The translations under genes and the position numbers were made by a program. A stretch of 64,000 bases of DNA. It comes from Hydrogenobacter thermophilus TK-6. Its GTDB lineage: Bacteria > Aquificota > Aquificia > Aquificales > Aquificaceae. The stretch is taken from NCBI RefSeq assembly GCF_000010785.1, contig NC_013799.1, positions 1,488,001 to 1,552,000 of the forward strand. The letters run 5' to 3'. The notes under the pieces are model-generated. The model saw only the letters and a program-made list of their open reading frames with translations, was not told the origin of the DNA and made no database searches. Below, piece after piece: positions 27,354-33,807 of the stretch. Every line of letters begins with the position of its first letter. The first letter of the stretch is position 1.

Positions 27354-27739
27354 CTAAAGCTGTTTCCCCCAAACTCGCACACCGCAGTGTAGTTGTTTAC
27401 TCCTGCCAAAACCCCTTTTACAGTCCCACTTGCCACGCCGCCAGGAGCACAGGTATAACTCCCATCCAGCAAAACCTCTACGTTGCCCATAGCCGTGTTG
27501 ACATTAGAGCAGTTGGGAAGGTTAGAAAGGTCAAAGGTAGTGGGAGCATCCACAAACCTTGACACACAGTCTGCCATGGCATCTTTGGCGCACGCAGAAG
27601 CAATGGAGAGCGCAAAGTTGCTGACCTTGGATCTATCCCGATACGCAAGATAAGAAGGTATAGCCATAGAAGCCAGAATTGCCAGCAAGGCTATAACCAA
27701 AAGAAGCTCTATAAGAGTAAAACCCCTACCCTTAAACAT
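27338..27739 (-). CDS. Type IV pilin, second copy
   Basis: 133 residues. Very short leader MFKGRG, then the prepilin cleavage site and helix [21 protein letters not shown] with the conserved Glu5. The mature C-terminal domain has six Cys in a spacing like that of the upstream pilin (SAC, ADC, NCS, TCA, VCE, RCT). No separate Shine-Dalgarno is seen: the ATG is only 2 nt beyond the terminator hairpin and T run of the preceding pilin gene (27742-27763). Its 3' end overlaps the DUF2723 start. Confidence 0.88.
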   Translation of the reverse strand: MFKGRGFTLIELLLVIALLAILASMAIPSYLAYRDRSKVSNFALSIASACAKDAMADCVSRFVDAPTTFDLSNLPNCSNVNTAMGNVEVLLDGSYTCAPGGVASGTVKGVLAGVNNYTAVCEFGGNSFRCTVR

Positions 27740-27741
27740 GA

Positions 27742-27763
27742 TAAAAACCCCCGCGAAGGGGGT
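27742..27763 (-). terminator. Intrinsic terminator between the two pilin genes
   Basis: In the transcript ACCCCC-ttcgc-GGGGGT is followed by TTTTAT. It sits 22 bp after the first pilin stop and immediately before the second pilin ATG. Probably lets most transcripts end after the main pilin while some continue into the second pilin and the glycan genes. Confidence 0.8.
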
Positions 27764-27785
27764 CTAACAAAGAGTTTAACTCAGA

Positions 27786-28229
27786 TTAACCTTGTATTGT
27801 GCACTTCACGCTCTGATTGCTGTAGTTGCACACGGCAGTAAAGTCTGTAACACCCTGAAGTGTAGCAACTGAGGAGGCATTAGTTGGTGGTTGTCCATCA
27901 GCCTGGCAAGTTCCAGAGGGTTGTGTGAGGGTTACAGTGCCACCTGCGGTACTTACACTGGTGAGAGAACAATTACCTAGAGAAGCTGCGGTTATAGTGG
28001 CGTTCGGGTTTTCCGTGCAGAAGGCTACCACGTCCAGCATACAACCTCTGGCTATGGGTTCTGCGTAGGAGCTTACCTTTGCCTTTCTCTGGTACTTGAG
28101 GTACTGAGGTATTGCCAGAGAGGCAAGTATGGCTATGATGGCTATGACGATGAGCAGCTCAATAAGGGTGAAACCCTTTGAGCTGTTGAGCCTTGCCGCT
28201 TGGCTTGTGGCTGAGTAAAGGTTCCTCAT
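27786..28229 (-). CDS. pilA: Type IV pilin, main copy
   Basis: 147 residues. Leader of 19 residues ending SSKG, then [20 protein letters not shown] with Glu5 of the mature helix, followed by a Thr/Ser-rich globular part with six Cys (GCM, FCT, NCS, TCQ, VCN, KCT). Six Cys would allow three disulfides in the periplasm-exposed head. It has its own consensus promoter, an AAGGAGGG ribosome-binding site and a terminator, as expected for a highly expressed major subunit. Processing needs a PilD peptidase not in this window. Confidence 0.92.
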   Translation of the reverse strand: MRNLYSATSQAARLNSSKGFTLIELLIVIAIIAILASLAIPQYLKYQRKAKVSSYAEPIARGCMLDVVAFCTENPNATITAASLGNCSLTSVSTAGGTVTLTQPSGTCQADGQPPTNASSVATLQGVTDFTAVCNYSNQSVKCTIQG

Positions 28230-28262
28230 GACTAAACCCTCCTTTAAAGGTTGTTGGTTTTA

Positions 28263-28291
28263 ATTTTAATCCTCTTTTTTAGGTCTGTCAA
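28263..28291 (-). promoter_or_regulatory. Near-consensus sigma70 promoter of pilA
   Basis: Minus strand: TTGACA (28286-28291), a 17-nt spacer, TAAAAT (28263-28268). The strongest promoter by eye in the window; the leader to the pilA ATG is about 27 nt. No sigma54 (GG-N10-GC) element is seen. Confidence 0.8.
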
Positions 28292-28317
28292 GCAATTTCA
28301 CGATAACTTCACGAAAG

Positions 28318-28536
28318 TTATTTTTCCCCTTTCTGAGGAAGCTCAAATATCTTGTAAAGTAGTTGTCTTATTTCTCTTATGTCTTGCTCTATCCTGTCAA
28401 GCCTCTTGTCCATTTCACTAAACCTTCTGTCCATATCTTGTCTTAGGTCATCAATACGCTTGTTGAGCAGATTAGCCACTATGCCTATAACGGCAGTAAG
28501 ACTGGCTATAACAGTGAGAGCTTGCACCCACTCCAT
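28318..28536 (-). CDS. Tandem micro-gene copy 3: membrane helix plus coiled coil
   Basis: 72 residues. Starts MEWVQALTVIASLTAVIGIV (one membrane helix, residues 4-24) then ANLLNKRIDD and a charged heptad coiled coil (RRFSEMDKRLDRIEQDIREI) ending RQLLYK and LPQKGEK. Distal copy of three near-identical genes. Compared with copy 2 it has one extra heptad. The ATG follows directly on the stop of copy 2 (TAGATG), with GGAGGAGAAG just before. Overall plan resembles small Bdr/DUF1640-like anchored coiled coils; function unknown. Confidence 0.75.
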   Translation of the reverse strand: MEWVQALTVIASLTAVIGIVANLLNKRIDDLRQDMDRRFSEMDKRLDRIEQDIREIRQLLYKIFELPQKGEK

Positions 28537-28734
28537 CTACTTCTCCTCCCTGTGTGGAGCCTCAAAAGCTTTGTAAAGCAGCTGCCTTATCTCTCTTATG
28601 TCCTGCTCCAGTCTGTCCAGCCTTCTGTCCATATCTTGTCTTAGGTCATCAATACGCTTGTTGAGCAGATTAGCCACTATGCCTATAACGGCAGTAAGAC
28701 TGGCTATAACAGTGAGAGCTTGCACCCACTCCAT
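28537..28734 (-). CDS. Tandem micro-gene copy 2: membrane helix plus coiled coil
   Basis: 65 residues, the shortest copy. The first 38 residues, through RRIDD-type positions and RQDMDRR, are the same as copy 3 except where copy 3 has its inserted heptad; the end is FEAPHREEK as in copy 1. No spacer on either side: stop TAG of copy 1 touches its ATG and its own stop touches the ATG of copy 3. Probably oligomerises through the coiled coil, possibly with the other copies. Confidence 0.75.
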   Translation of the reverse strand: MEWVQALTVIASLTAVIGIVANLLNKRIDDLRQDMDRRLDRLEQDIREIRQLLYKAFEAPHREEK

Positions 28735-28962
28735 CTACTTCTCCTCCCTGTGTGGAGCCTCAAAAGCTTTGTAAAGCAGCTGCCTTATCTCTCTTATCTC
28801 TTGCCTTAGCTCTCTTATGTCATCCTTGAGGTCATCTATACGCCTGTTTGTATCCTCAATGCGTCTATTTGTGTCCTCAATACGCTTGTTGAGCAAATTA
28901 GCCACTATGCCTATAACGGCAGTAAGACTGGCTATAACAGTGAGAGCTTGCACCCATTCCAT
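28735..28962 (-). CDS. Tandem micro-gene copy 1: membrane helix plus coiled coil
   Basis: 75 residues, first of the array in transcription order. Same N-terminal helix, then a longer coiled coil built from R-I-E-D-T-N-R repeats (RIEDTNRRIEDTNRRIDD) and DDIRELRQEIREIRQLLYK. Ten residues longer than copy 2 between the fixed ends. Short AT-rich upstream region (GATATATTTAACGCT before ATG) back to back with the promoter of the Fe-S carrier gene. Confidence 0.75.
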   Translation of the reverse strand: MEWVQALTVIASLTAVIGIVANLLNKRIEDTNRRIEDTNRRIDDLKDDIRELRQEIREIRQLLYKAFEAPHREEK

Positions 28963-28990
28963 AGCGTTAAATATATCTTAGTTTAGGTCT

Positions 28991-29019
28991 TTGACACTAA
29001 AAACTTCACCAATGATAAT
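28991..29019 (+). promoter_or_regulatory. Sigma70 promoter of the Fe-S carrier gene
   Basis: TTGACA (28991-28996), 17-nt spacer, GATAAT (29014-29019). About 64 nt of leader precede the ATG at 29090, with AAAGGAGG as ribosome-binding site. Confidence 0.7.
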
Positions 29020-29089
29020 AATCATGTTGCCAATCTCCTACCATTTGCGTATCTTAAAAGCCAGTAAAACTTTTAAAGGAGGTAGCACT

Positions 29090-29434
29090 ATGGAAAAGGT
29101 AGCTATGAACTTCTTCGTTACGGAGAAGGCATCCCAGGAGGTTTTAAAAATAGCTCAGGAAAACAATATCACCGAGCCCATACTTAGGATCAGGGTTGTG
29201 CCTGGTGGATGCTCAGGTTTTCAGTATGCTATGGGTTTTGACGACACCATAGAAGAGGGTGACCATGTCTTTGAATACGGCGGTGTTAAGGTGGTGATAG
29301 ACCAGTTTTCTATGCCTTATGTTAACAACGCAGAGCTTGATTATGTTATGGACTTTATGGGTGGCGGATTTACCATAAAGAACCCCAATGTTACAGGCTC
29401 TTGCGGTTGTGGAAGCTCTTTCTCCTGCGGATGA
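29090..29434 (+). CDS. A-type iron-sulfur carrier (IscA/ErpA/HesB family)
   Basis: 114 residues. The three cluster-binding Cys are present: VVPGGCSGFQYAMGF and, at the C-terminus, GSCGCGSSFSCG. Delivers [4Fe-4S]/[2Fe-2S] clusters to apoproteins such as the formate dehydrogenase encoded in this window. The end CGCGSSFSC is as in ErpA, with one extra Cys. ATG at 29090 is set by AAAGGAGG 9 nt upstream; the frame is open for 33 codons further upstream but without family similarity. Followed by an intrinsic terminator. Confidence 0.93.
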   Translation: MEKVAMNFFVTEKASQEVLKIAQENNITEPILRIRVVPGGCSGFQYAMGFDDTIEEGDHVFEYGGVKVVIDQFSMPYVNNAELDYVMDFMGGGFTIKNPNVTGSCGCGSSFSCG

Positions 29435-29438
29435 GACT

Positions 29439-29825
29439 CTACCGCCCTTCGGGCGGTTTTTTCCTAACATAAACCTTTATATACTGCGGTTGAACCTCAG
29501 AAGGGTACGCCAATAATTTAAAAGGGCTTTCTACATGCACCTTGAGCATATAATCACCCTCATCCAGTCCTTTTACATCAACTATGGCTTTTACTCCTTC
29601 CAAGCTCTCATTTAGGCTAAACCTCTCAATAACTAGCAATCTTATCCTCACTCTCTTTCTATCAAGTTTATATGTATAATGTGGATTCTCATTTGCTATC
29701 TCTATGTTTTTCTCTACCAGGATGGGTACCCTTACTCCCAAGTTTACCACTAACCACAAAGAGAATCCCAAAAAGAGCGACAGAAGTTTGTAATGCCAGT
29801 CCTTCAAAAACAGATCCTTAAGCAT
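29439..29825 (-). CDS. cdaR: CdaR-type regulator of diadenylate cyclase (YbbR domain)
   Basis: 128 residues. N-terminal helix (HYKLLSLFLGFSLWLVVNLG) and a single extracytoplasmic YbbR-like domain; Firmicutes CdaR has four. It begins LFLKDWHYKLLSLFLG, the conserved start of the family. It overlaps cdaA by 8 bp, the arrangement in which CdaR controls CdaA. The C-terminus KKPPEGR is encoded by the neighbouring gene's terminator. Confidence 0.8.
   Translation of the reverse strand: MLKDLFLKDWHYKLLSLFLGFSLWLVVNLGVRVPILVEKNIEIANENPHYTYKLDRKRVRIRLLVIERFSLNESLEGVKAIVDVKGLDEGDYMLKVHVESPFKLLAYPSEVQPQYIKVYVRKKPPEGR
29441..29462 (+). terminator. Intrinsic terminator of the Fe-S carrier gene, inside cdaR
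   Basis: ACCGCCC-ttc-GGGCGGT followed by TTTTT. The hairpin lies within the last codons of the convergent cdaR gene, where it encodes K-P-P-E-G-R. No T run follows it on the minus strand, so it works for the plus-strand gene. Confidence 0.85.
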
Positions 29826-30582
29826 GACTTATTCCAAGCTCCTTAAGTAGGAGATTCTTAAGTCCTTCCGGGTCTAAGTTCCTATAAAATCTCTCGTCAA
29901 CGGCTACGGATATCTCACCTGTCTCTTCGGATACCACCACCGCTATAGCGTCGCTTTCCTCCGCTATGCCCAGTGCTGCTCTGTGCCGTGTTCCGTATTT
30001 TTTGGGAAGGTCCGGAGATTTGGAAAGTGGTAATATACAGGATGCAAAAGCTATTCTATCACCTCTTATGACAACAGCTCCATCGTGCAGAGGTGTTAAA
30101 GGGTCAAAGATGGTTATTAAGAGCTCAACAGAAACTATGCTATCTATGGAGACGCATCCCTCAATTAGCCCCTCTATGTTCTGTCCTCTTTCTATGACTA
30201 TGAGAGCTCCTATCTGTCTTTCGGAGAGAAAGCTGCAAGCTCTAACTATTCTCTCCACCACCCTCTCCTCAACAAACTTTATGCCTACCACGTGTGTCCT
30301 CTGCCCCAGTCTTGAGAGAGCCTTCCTTATCTCAGGCTGAAATATGACTACTATGGAAAAAAGCCCCACAGCCCAAAACTTGTCAAAGATCCACGAAAGA
30401 GTCCTGAGCCCCAAAAGCTCCGCAAAAATCCAAAAAGAGCCAATAAACACAAGACCCTTAAGTATTTGAAAGCCTTTGGTGATTTTCAAAAAGTGTATAA
30501 CCATGTATATGAAAAAAGAGACTGCTACAATATCTATAATGTCCCTGAAGGAGAAGAATTTTAAAAAATCAAAATTCACCAT
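29818..30582 (-). CDS. cdaA: Diadenylate cyclase CdaA
   Basis: 254 residues. Three N-terminal membrane helices, then the DAC (DisA_N) domain with the catalytic DGA of PLHDGAVVIRGDRIAFA and the RHR of YGTRHRAALGIAEESDA. Makes c-di-AMP from two ATP at the membrane. Lies between folP (14-bp overlap) and cdaR; glmM, the common third partner, is absent here. Confidence 0.95.
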   Translation of the reverse strand: MVNFDFLKFFSFRDIIDIVAVSFFIYMVIHFLKITKGFQILKGLVFIGSFWIFAELLGLRTLSWIFDKFWAVGLFSIVVIFQPEIRKALSRLGQRTHVVGIKFVEERVVERIVRACSFLSERQIGALIVIERGQNIEGLIEGCVSIDSIVSVELLITIFDPLTPLHDGAVVIRGDRIAFASCILPLSKSPDLPKKYGTRHRAALGIAEESDAIAVVVSEETGEISVAVDERFYRNLDPEGLKNLLLKELGISHA

Positions 30583-31753
30583 AAGTCCTTATCGTATCCA
30601 GCAAAGCAAGAAACTCTTTTGTTTCCTTAACATCATGCGTCCTTACAATATTGGTACCTTCTATAACCGCATAAGCAAGGGCACCAAGGCTTCCGTATAG
30701 CCTCTCCCTTGGTTCTGTCTTCTTTCTTAGCAAACCCTCTATAATCAAGCCTATAAAAGACTTCCTTGATACACCAACCAGCAGAGGAAGTCCAAAAACT
30801 TTAAGCTCTCTGAACCTTTTGAGTATCTCTACATTATGCTCAGGGAGCTTACCAAACCCTATGCACGGATCCAGTATTATATCACCTTTGTGTCCTTTTT
30901 GTCTGAGCTTTTGCACGCCTTCTTCAAACCACTCCACTAACTCCTGCATCACATCCTCGTATATTATGGTCATGTGCTTCCACTCCTCCGGCCTTCCCTT
31001 TGTGTGTCCCATCACATAAGGACAGCTATAAGTGGCTATCACATCAAACATCTTTTCATCAAAACTGCCACCGCTTATGTCATTTATCATGTCCGCACCT
31101 TCTTCCAAGCACGCCTTTGCCACCTGCGACTTATAGGTGTCTATGGATATCCATATATTGGGAAGCTCTTTTCTGAGTTCTTTAAGCACTGGAAGGACAC
31201 GCTTTAGCTCCTCATCGGTACTTATCCTCTCGGAGCCTGGTCTTGTAGACTCACCGCCTATGTCTATGATCTCCGCTCCCTCCTGTGCCATCTGAACACC
31301 TCTTTTGACCGCCTGCGCAACATCCATATAGAGACCACCATCAGAGAAAGAGTCGGGAGTTACATTGAGCACACCCATAACAGCAGTTTTTATTCCAAGT
31401 GGCAGCACCTTGTAGTTGTACTGGAGTTTGAAGGACTTTTTTCTGTAATTTATGAGACCTTCAAGTATCTTAAAGGATAAACTCTTGTGTTTTTTGACAA
31501 TGCAGGAGCAAAAATCCCTTATCCTTGCCTCACTTCCGCATATGGCATATCTACCTTCCTGATAAAAGATAGAAATGCAAGAGCTTCTGGCACAATCAAA
31601 CAAAAGGCTCGGGTCTGTATTTTTGTCTTCAAAGTATATAACATGAAAAATCCCCTCAAAAGCTCTGCTATCCGCCTCTTTAAAGAATATGCCCACTTTT
31701 TCCTTCAGAAATCTGTAAAAAGCATCTCTGTCTTTAAAGCTTTTGATGAGCAT
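30569..31753 (-). CDS. folP: Dihydropteroate synthase with N-terminal extension
   Basis: 394 residues, against about 280 in the usual enzyme. The catalytic TIM barrel starts near residue 123 with TAVMGVLNVTPDSFSDGG, followed by AEIIDIGGESTRPGS, ISIDTYKSQVAKACLEEGAD, INDISGG, ILDPCIGFGK, GVSRKSFIG and NIVRTHDV. The first 120 residues (Cys-rich, with DCARSSCISIFY and DFCSCIV) match no part of DHPS that I know. Makes dihydropteroate from pABA. The start codon is 1 bp from the left 25-bp repeat that bounds the methylase insertion. Confidence 0.93.
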   Translation of the reverse strand: MLIKSFKDRDAFYRFLKEKVGIFFKEADSRAFEGIFHVIYFEDKNTDPSLLFDCARSSCISIFYQEGRYAICGSEARIRDFCSCIVKKHKSLSFKILEGLINYRKKSFKLQYNYKVLPLGIKTAVMGVLNVTPDSFSDGGLYMDVAQAVKRGVQMAQEGAEIIDIGGESTRPGSERISTDEELKRVLPVLKELRKELPNIWISIDTYKSQVAKACLEEGADMINDISGGSFDEKMFDVIATYSCPYVMGHTKGRPEEWKHMTIIYEDVMQELVEWFEEGVQKLRQKGHKGDIILDPCIGFGKLPEHNVEILKRFRELKVFGLPLLVGVSRKSFIGLIIEGLLRKKTEPRERLYGSLGALAYAVIEGTNIVRTHDVKETKEFLALLDTIRTYGEF

Positions 31754-31754
31754 G

Positions 31755-31779
31755 ATAAATAGTATAATCTTTGGAGCAT
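31755..31779. repeat. Left 25-bp direct repeat flanking the restriction-modification insertion
   Basis: Begins ATAAATAGTATAATC and ends TTTGGAGCAT; identical base for base to 33808-33832. In its right copy it holds TATAAT and GGAG ahead of the tmk ATG; this left copy sits 1 bp from the folP start and supplies TATACT on the minus strand. Its sequence matches what would have been the whole intergenic region between divergent folP and tmk. Confidence 0.9.
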
Positions 31780-31947
31780 CCCCTGGGTGATTTTTAACTG
31801 AATACCATTGTACTTGAATTCATACATACTACCATGAAAGATGATATAATTTTTTAGATGAGAGTGTTCACGATGCACTGGACTTATATACTTGAACTTG
31901 GAAATTAGGGTGGAGCATAATAAAATCCTTAGGCAGAGGTGTGGTTG

Positions 31948-32799
31948 ATGCATAAAACTAACACATCGGCTGTAGTATTAAATCAATTGAAAAAACCTAA
32001 ACCTTTTGTTAAGTGGGCTGGTGGTAAAAGACAATTGATAAATTTATTAATCGATAATTTACCGATAGAGTATGACACATATATAGAACCTTTTATTGGA
32101 GGAGGTGCATTGTTGTTTGAGATTATGCCAGATAGAGCAATTATAAATGATATAAACGAGGAGCTTATAAATGCATATAAAGTTATAAGGGACAGCTTAA
32201 CAGAACTCATAGAAAGCCTTAAACAACATAAAAATGAAGAAGGTTATTATTATAAAGTAAGATCACTGTCTCCAGATAAACTATCTCCAGTAGAAAGAGC
32301 TAGCAGGTTTATATATTTGAATAAAACTTGTTTCAATGGACTTTATAGAGAGAATTCAAAAGGACAGTTTAATGTTCCTTTTGGGAAATACAAAAACCCT
32401 GTAATAGTAGATGAAGAGAATTTAAAATTAGTTTCTGATTATTTAAACACGGCAAATGTAGAAATCTATAATACAGACTATAAAGAAATTTGTAAATTGG
32501 CTAAAAAAGGAGATTTTGTTTACCTGGATCCCCCTTATTATCCTCTAACAAAGACGGCATCTTTTACAAAATACAATAAACATGATTTTACAGAGCAGGA
32601 TCATTTAGAATTACGTGAGGTATTTGAGGAATTGGATAAAAAAGGCTGTTATGTAATGTTGTCTAATTCAAATACTGAGTTTGTAAAGGAGCTTTACAGA
32701 GGCTATAATATTTTGGAAATAGAAGCGAACAGGTTTATAAACTGTAAAGGAGACAAAAGAGGGAAAGCAAAGGTTGAAATTTTGGTAAAAAATTATTGA
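31948..32799 (+). CDS. DNA adenine methyltransferase (Dam/M.DpnII family)
   Basis: 283 residues, group alpha N6-adenine methylase. SAM motif FIEPFIGGGALLFE appears as EPFIGGGALLFEI, the catalytic motif IV as FVYLDPPYYPLTKT, and the family start PFVKWAGGKRQLI is present. Members related to Dam and M.DpnII methylate GATC, and the partner gene downstream is of the MutH/Sau3AI type, which also reads GATC; specificity is thus inferred. ATG at 31948 follows GAGGTG; a GTG three codons earlier is less likely. AT-rich and foreign-looking next to its neighbours. Confidence 0.93.
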   Translation: MHKTNTSAVVLNQLKKPKPFVKWAGGKRQLINLLIDNLPIEYDTYIEPFIGGGALLFEIMPDRAIINDINEELINAYKVIRDSLTELIESLKQHKNEEGYYYKVRSLSPDKLSPVERASRFIYLNKTCFNGLYRENSKGQFNVPFGKYKNPVIVDEENLKLVSDYLNTANVEIYNTDYKEICKLAKKGDFVYLDPPYYPLTKTASFTKYNKHDFTEQDHLELREVFEELDKKGCYVMLSNSNTEFVKELYRGYNILEIEANRFINCKGDKRGKAKVEILVKNY

Positions 32800-32854
32800 G
32801 AAGACAATTTTTATTAATCCTATGTCTATTATATTTTTTTAGGTAGGGTGCTAA

Positions 32855-33475
32855 ATGGAAAGAAAAGATGCTTTAGAAAAAGGTAAACAGCTAATAGGAA
32901 AAGACTTGAGAGAGCTTGCAGATAAATTGGGGATTACTGTATTCAAAAGAGAGAAAAATAAAAGAAAGAAAAATAAAGGTTGGGCTGGACATGTTATTGA
33001 AAGATATTTGGGGCTTCCTTTAAATTCCGCTCAGTCTCCTGACTTTGGTTCTTGGGAATTAAAAGTAGTATCGTTAAAATACTTAAAGTCTGGAGAATTA
33101 ACTGTTAAATAAACAATGGCTATCACTATGATAGATCCTTATAATGTTTTACAAACACCATTTGAAGAAAGCCATTTATTACGAAAGTTACAAAAGATGT
33201 TAATATTTGCACGAATTTGGGAAGGATTAGATGAACCTCGCTCAGTGTTATATGGAATATACGAATTTGATTTAAGAGATAAAGAGTTGTATGAACAAAT
33301 CAAAAAAGATTATGAATTAGTAAGGAATACTATCAAGGTAAAGGGTTTTAATGCTTTAACAGGAAAGATGGGGGTATATGTACAACCAAGAACTAAGGGA
33401 GAAGGACATGGAAGTACAACTAGAGCCTTCTATGCAAGAAAAACGTTACTACAAAGAATCATTTTTAATAAATGA
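32855..33475 (+). pseudogene. MutH/Sau3AI-family restriction endonuclease interrupted by an in-frame TAA
   Basis: The first 85 residues show the family start (GKDLRELADKLGI) and the catalytic D...ExK of PDFGSWELKVVSLKYL, then end ELTVK-TAA at 33110-33112. The same frame continues T-MAITMIDPYNVL through DYELVRN and VYVQPRTKGEGHGSTT to the normal end, so one codon (probably GAA, Glu) has become a stop. Total 206 codons fits the family. A downstream ATG at 33116 could start the second half alone, but it would lack the active site. Either a dead nuclease or a sequencing error. Confidence 0.85.
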
Positions 33476-33490
33476 ATTTCAGAAGGAGAA

Positions 33491-33658
33491 ATGGTTATAT
33501 CTTTAAATACTATTCTTAATACGCTGAGTGAGAAATTAAGCATGATAAAGCACCTCCTCAAAGCTCTCTCTGAAAAAGCTATAGCCAATAGCATAACCAT
33601 ACAGCAAGGCGAGCAGAGTTATGTCCTTCCTCCCTTCACATACTCACATTCCCTATAA
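33491..33658 (+). pseudogene. Start of a third insertion gene, running into the IS remnant
   Basis: AGAAGGAGAA precedes an ATG at 33491, and 11 codons (MVISLNTILNT) are read before the left IS end at 33523. The frame then stays open through the IS to a stop at 33658 (55 codons). Most simply, the IS cut off a third gene of the methylase operon soon after its start. The identity of that gene cannot be told from 11 residues. Confidence 0.35.
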
Positions 33659-33805
33659 CCCCTATCCCCCATAAGCTCAAACTTATCCAGCAGCCATCTT
33701 AGCCATCCACTATGATTTAATAGTTTGGGGGTTATTATAACAGCCCCCTGCCCTCAAAGGACTTTTTGCTATGAAACTAAAGGCTTTCTGAATTTCTCAC
33801 TCAGC
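33523..33805 (-). mobile_element. Internally deleted insertion sequence with 15-bp inverted ends
   Basis: GCTGAGTGAGAAATT at 33523-33537 is repeated inverted at 33791-33805. On the minus strand between them is the C-terminal part of a DDE-type transposase: AVIITPKLLNHSGWLRWLLD, then KFELMGDRGYRECEYVKGG with the DRGY motif, a frameshift, and RKDITLLALLYGYAIGYSFF ending just inside the left terminal repeat. The N-terminal two thirds are deleted, so it cannot move itself. The right end lies 2 bp from the right 25-bp repeat. Family likely IS4/IS982-like, not certain. Confidence 0.75.
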
Positions 33806-33807
33806 CT

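Larger units (their letters stand above)
28318..28962 (-). repeat. Three tandem gene-length direct repeats
   Basis: Repeat unit about 200 bp, covering complete reading frames. The segments coding for the N-terminal helix are almost base-identical (28452-28536, 28650-28734, 28878-28962), and the 3' part is shared by copies 1 and 2 (28537-28600 and 28735-28798). Length differences of 21 and 30 bp fall in the coiled coil and keep the frame. Confidence 0.85.
31780..33807. mobile_element. AT-rich restriction-modification insertion between folP and tmk
   Basis: About 2.03 kb bounded by the 25-bp direct repeats. Contents: a Dam-type methylase gene, a MutH/Sau3AI-like nuclease gene with an internal stop, the start of a third frame, and an IS remnant with 15-bp inverted ends. 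Base composition is clearly more AT-rich and codons more A/T-ending than in folP or tmk. No integrase or intact transposase is inside, so the route of entry is unknown. Confidence 0.75.

Noticed and set aside
28302-28320. ATAACTT/AAGTTAT inverted repeat after the third micro-gene
   Set aside because: AT-rich stem with no T run in the direction of transcription; not convincing as a terminator, and too far upstream of the pilA -35 to call an operator.
28318-28962. Regular repeats considered as a CRISPR array
   Set aside because: Units are about 200 bp and code for complete proteins; no 30-40-bp repeats separated by unique spacers.
33116-33475. Second half of the nuclease as an independent gene
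   Set aside because: Same frame as the first half, no own ribosome-binding site, and lacks the catalytic D-ExK residues.
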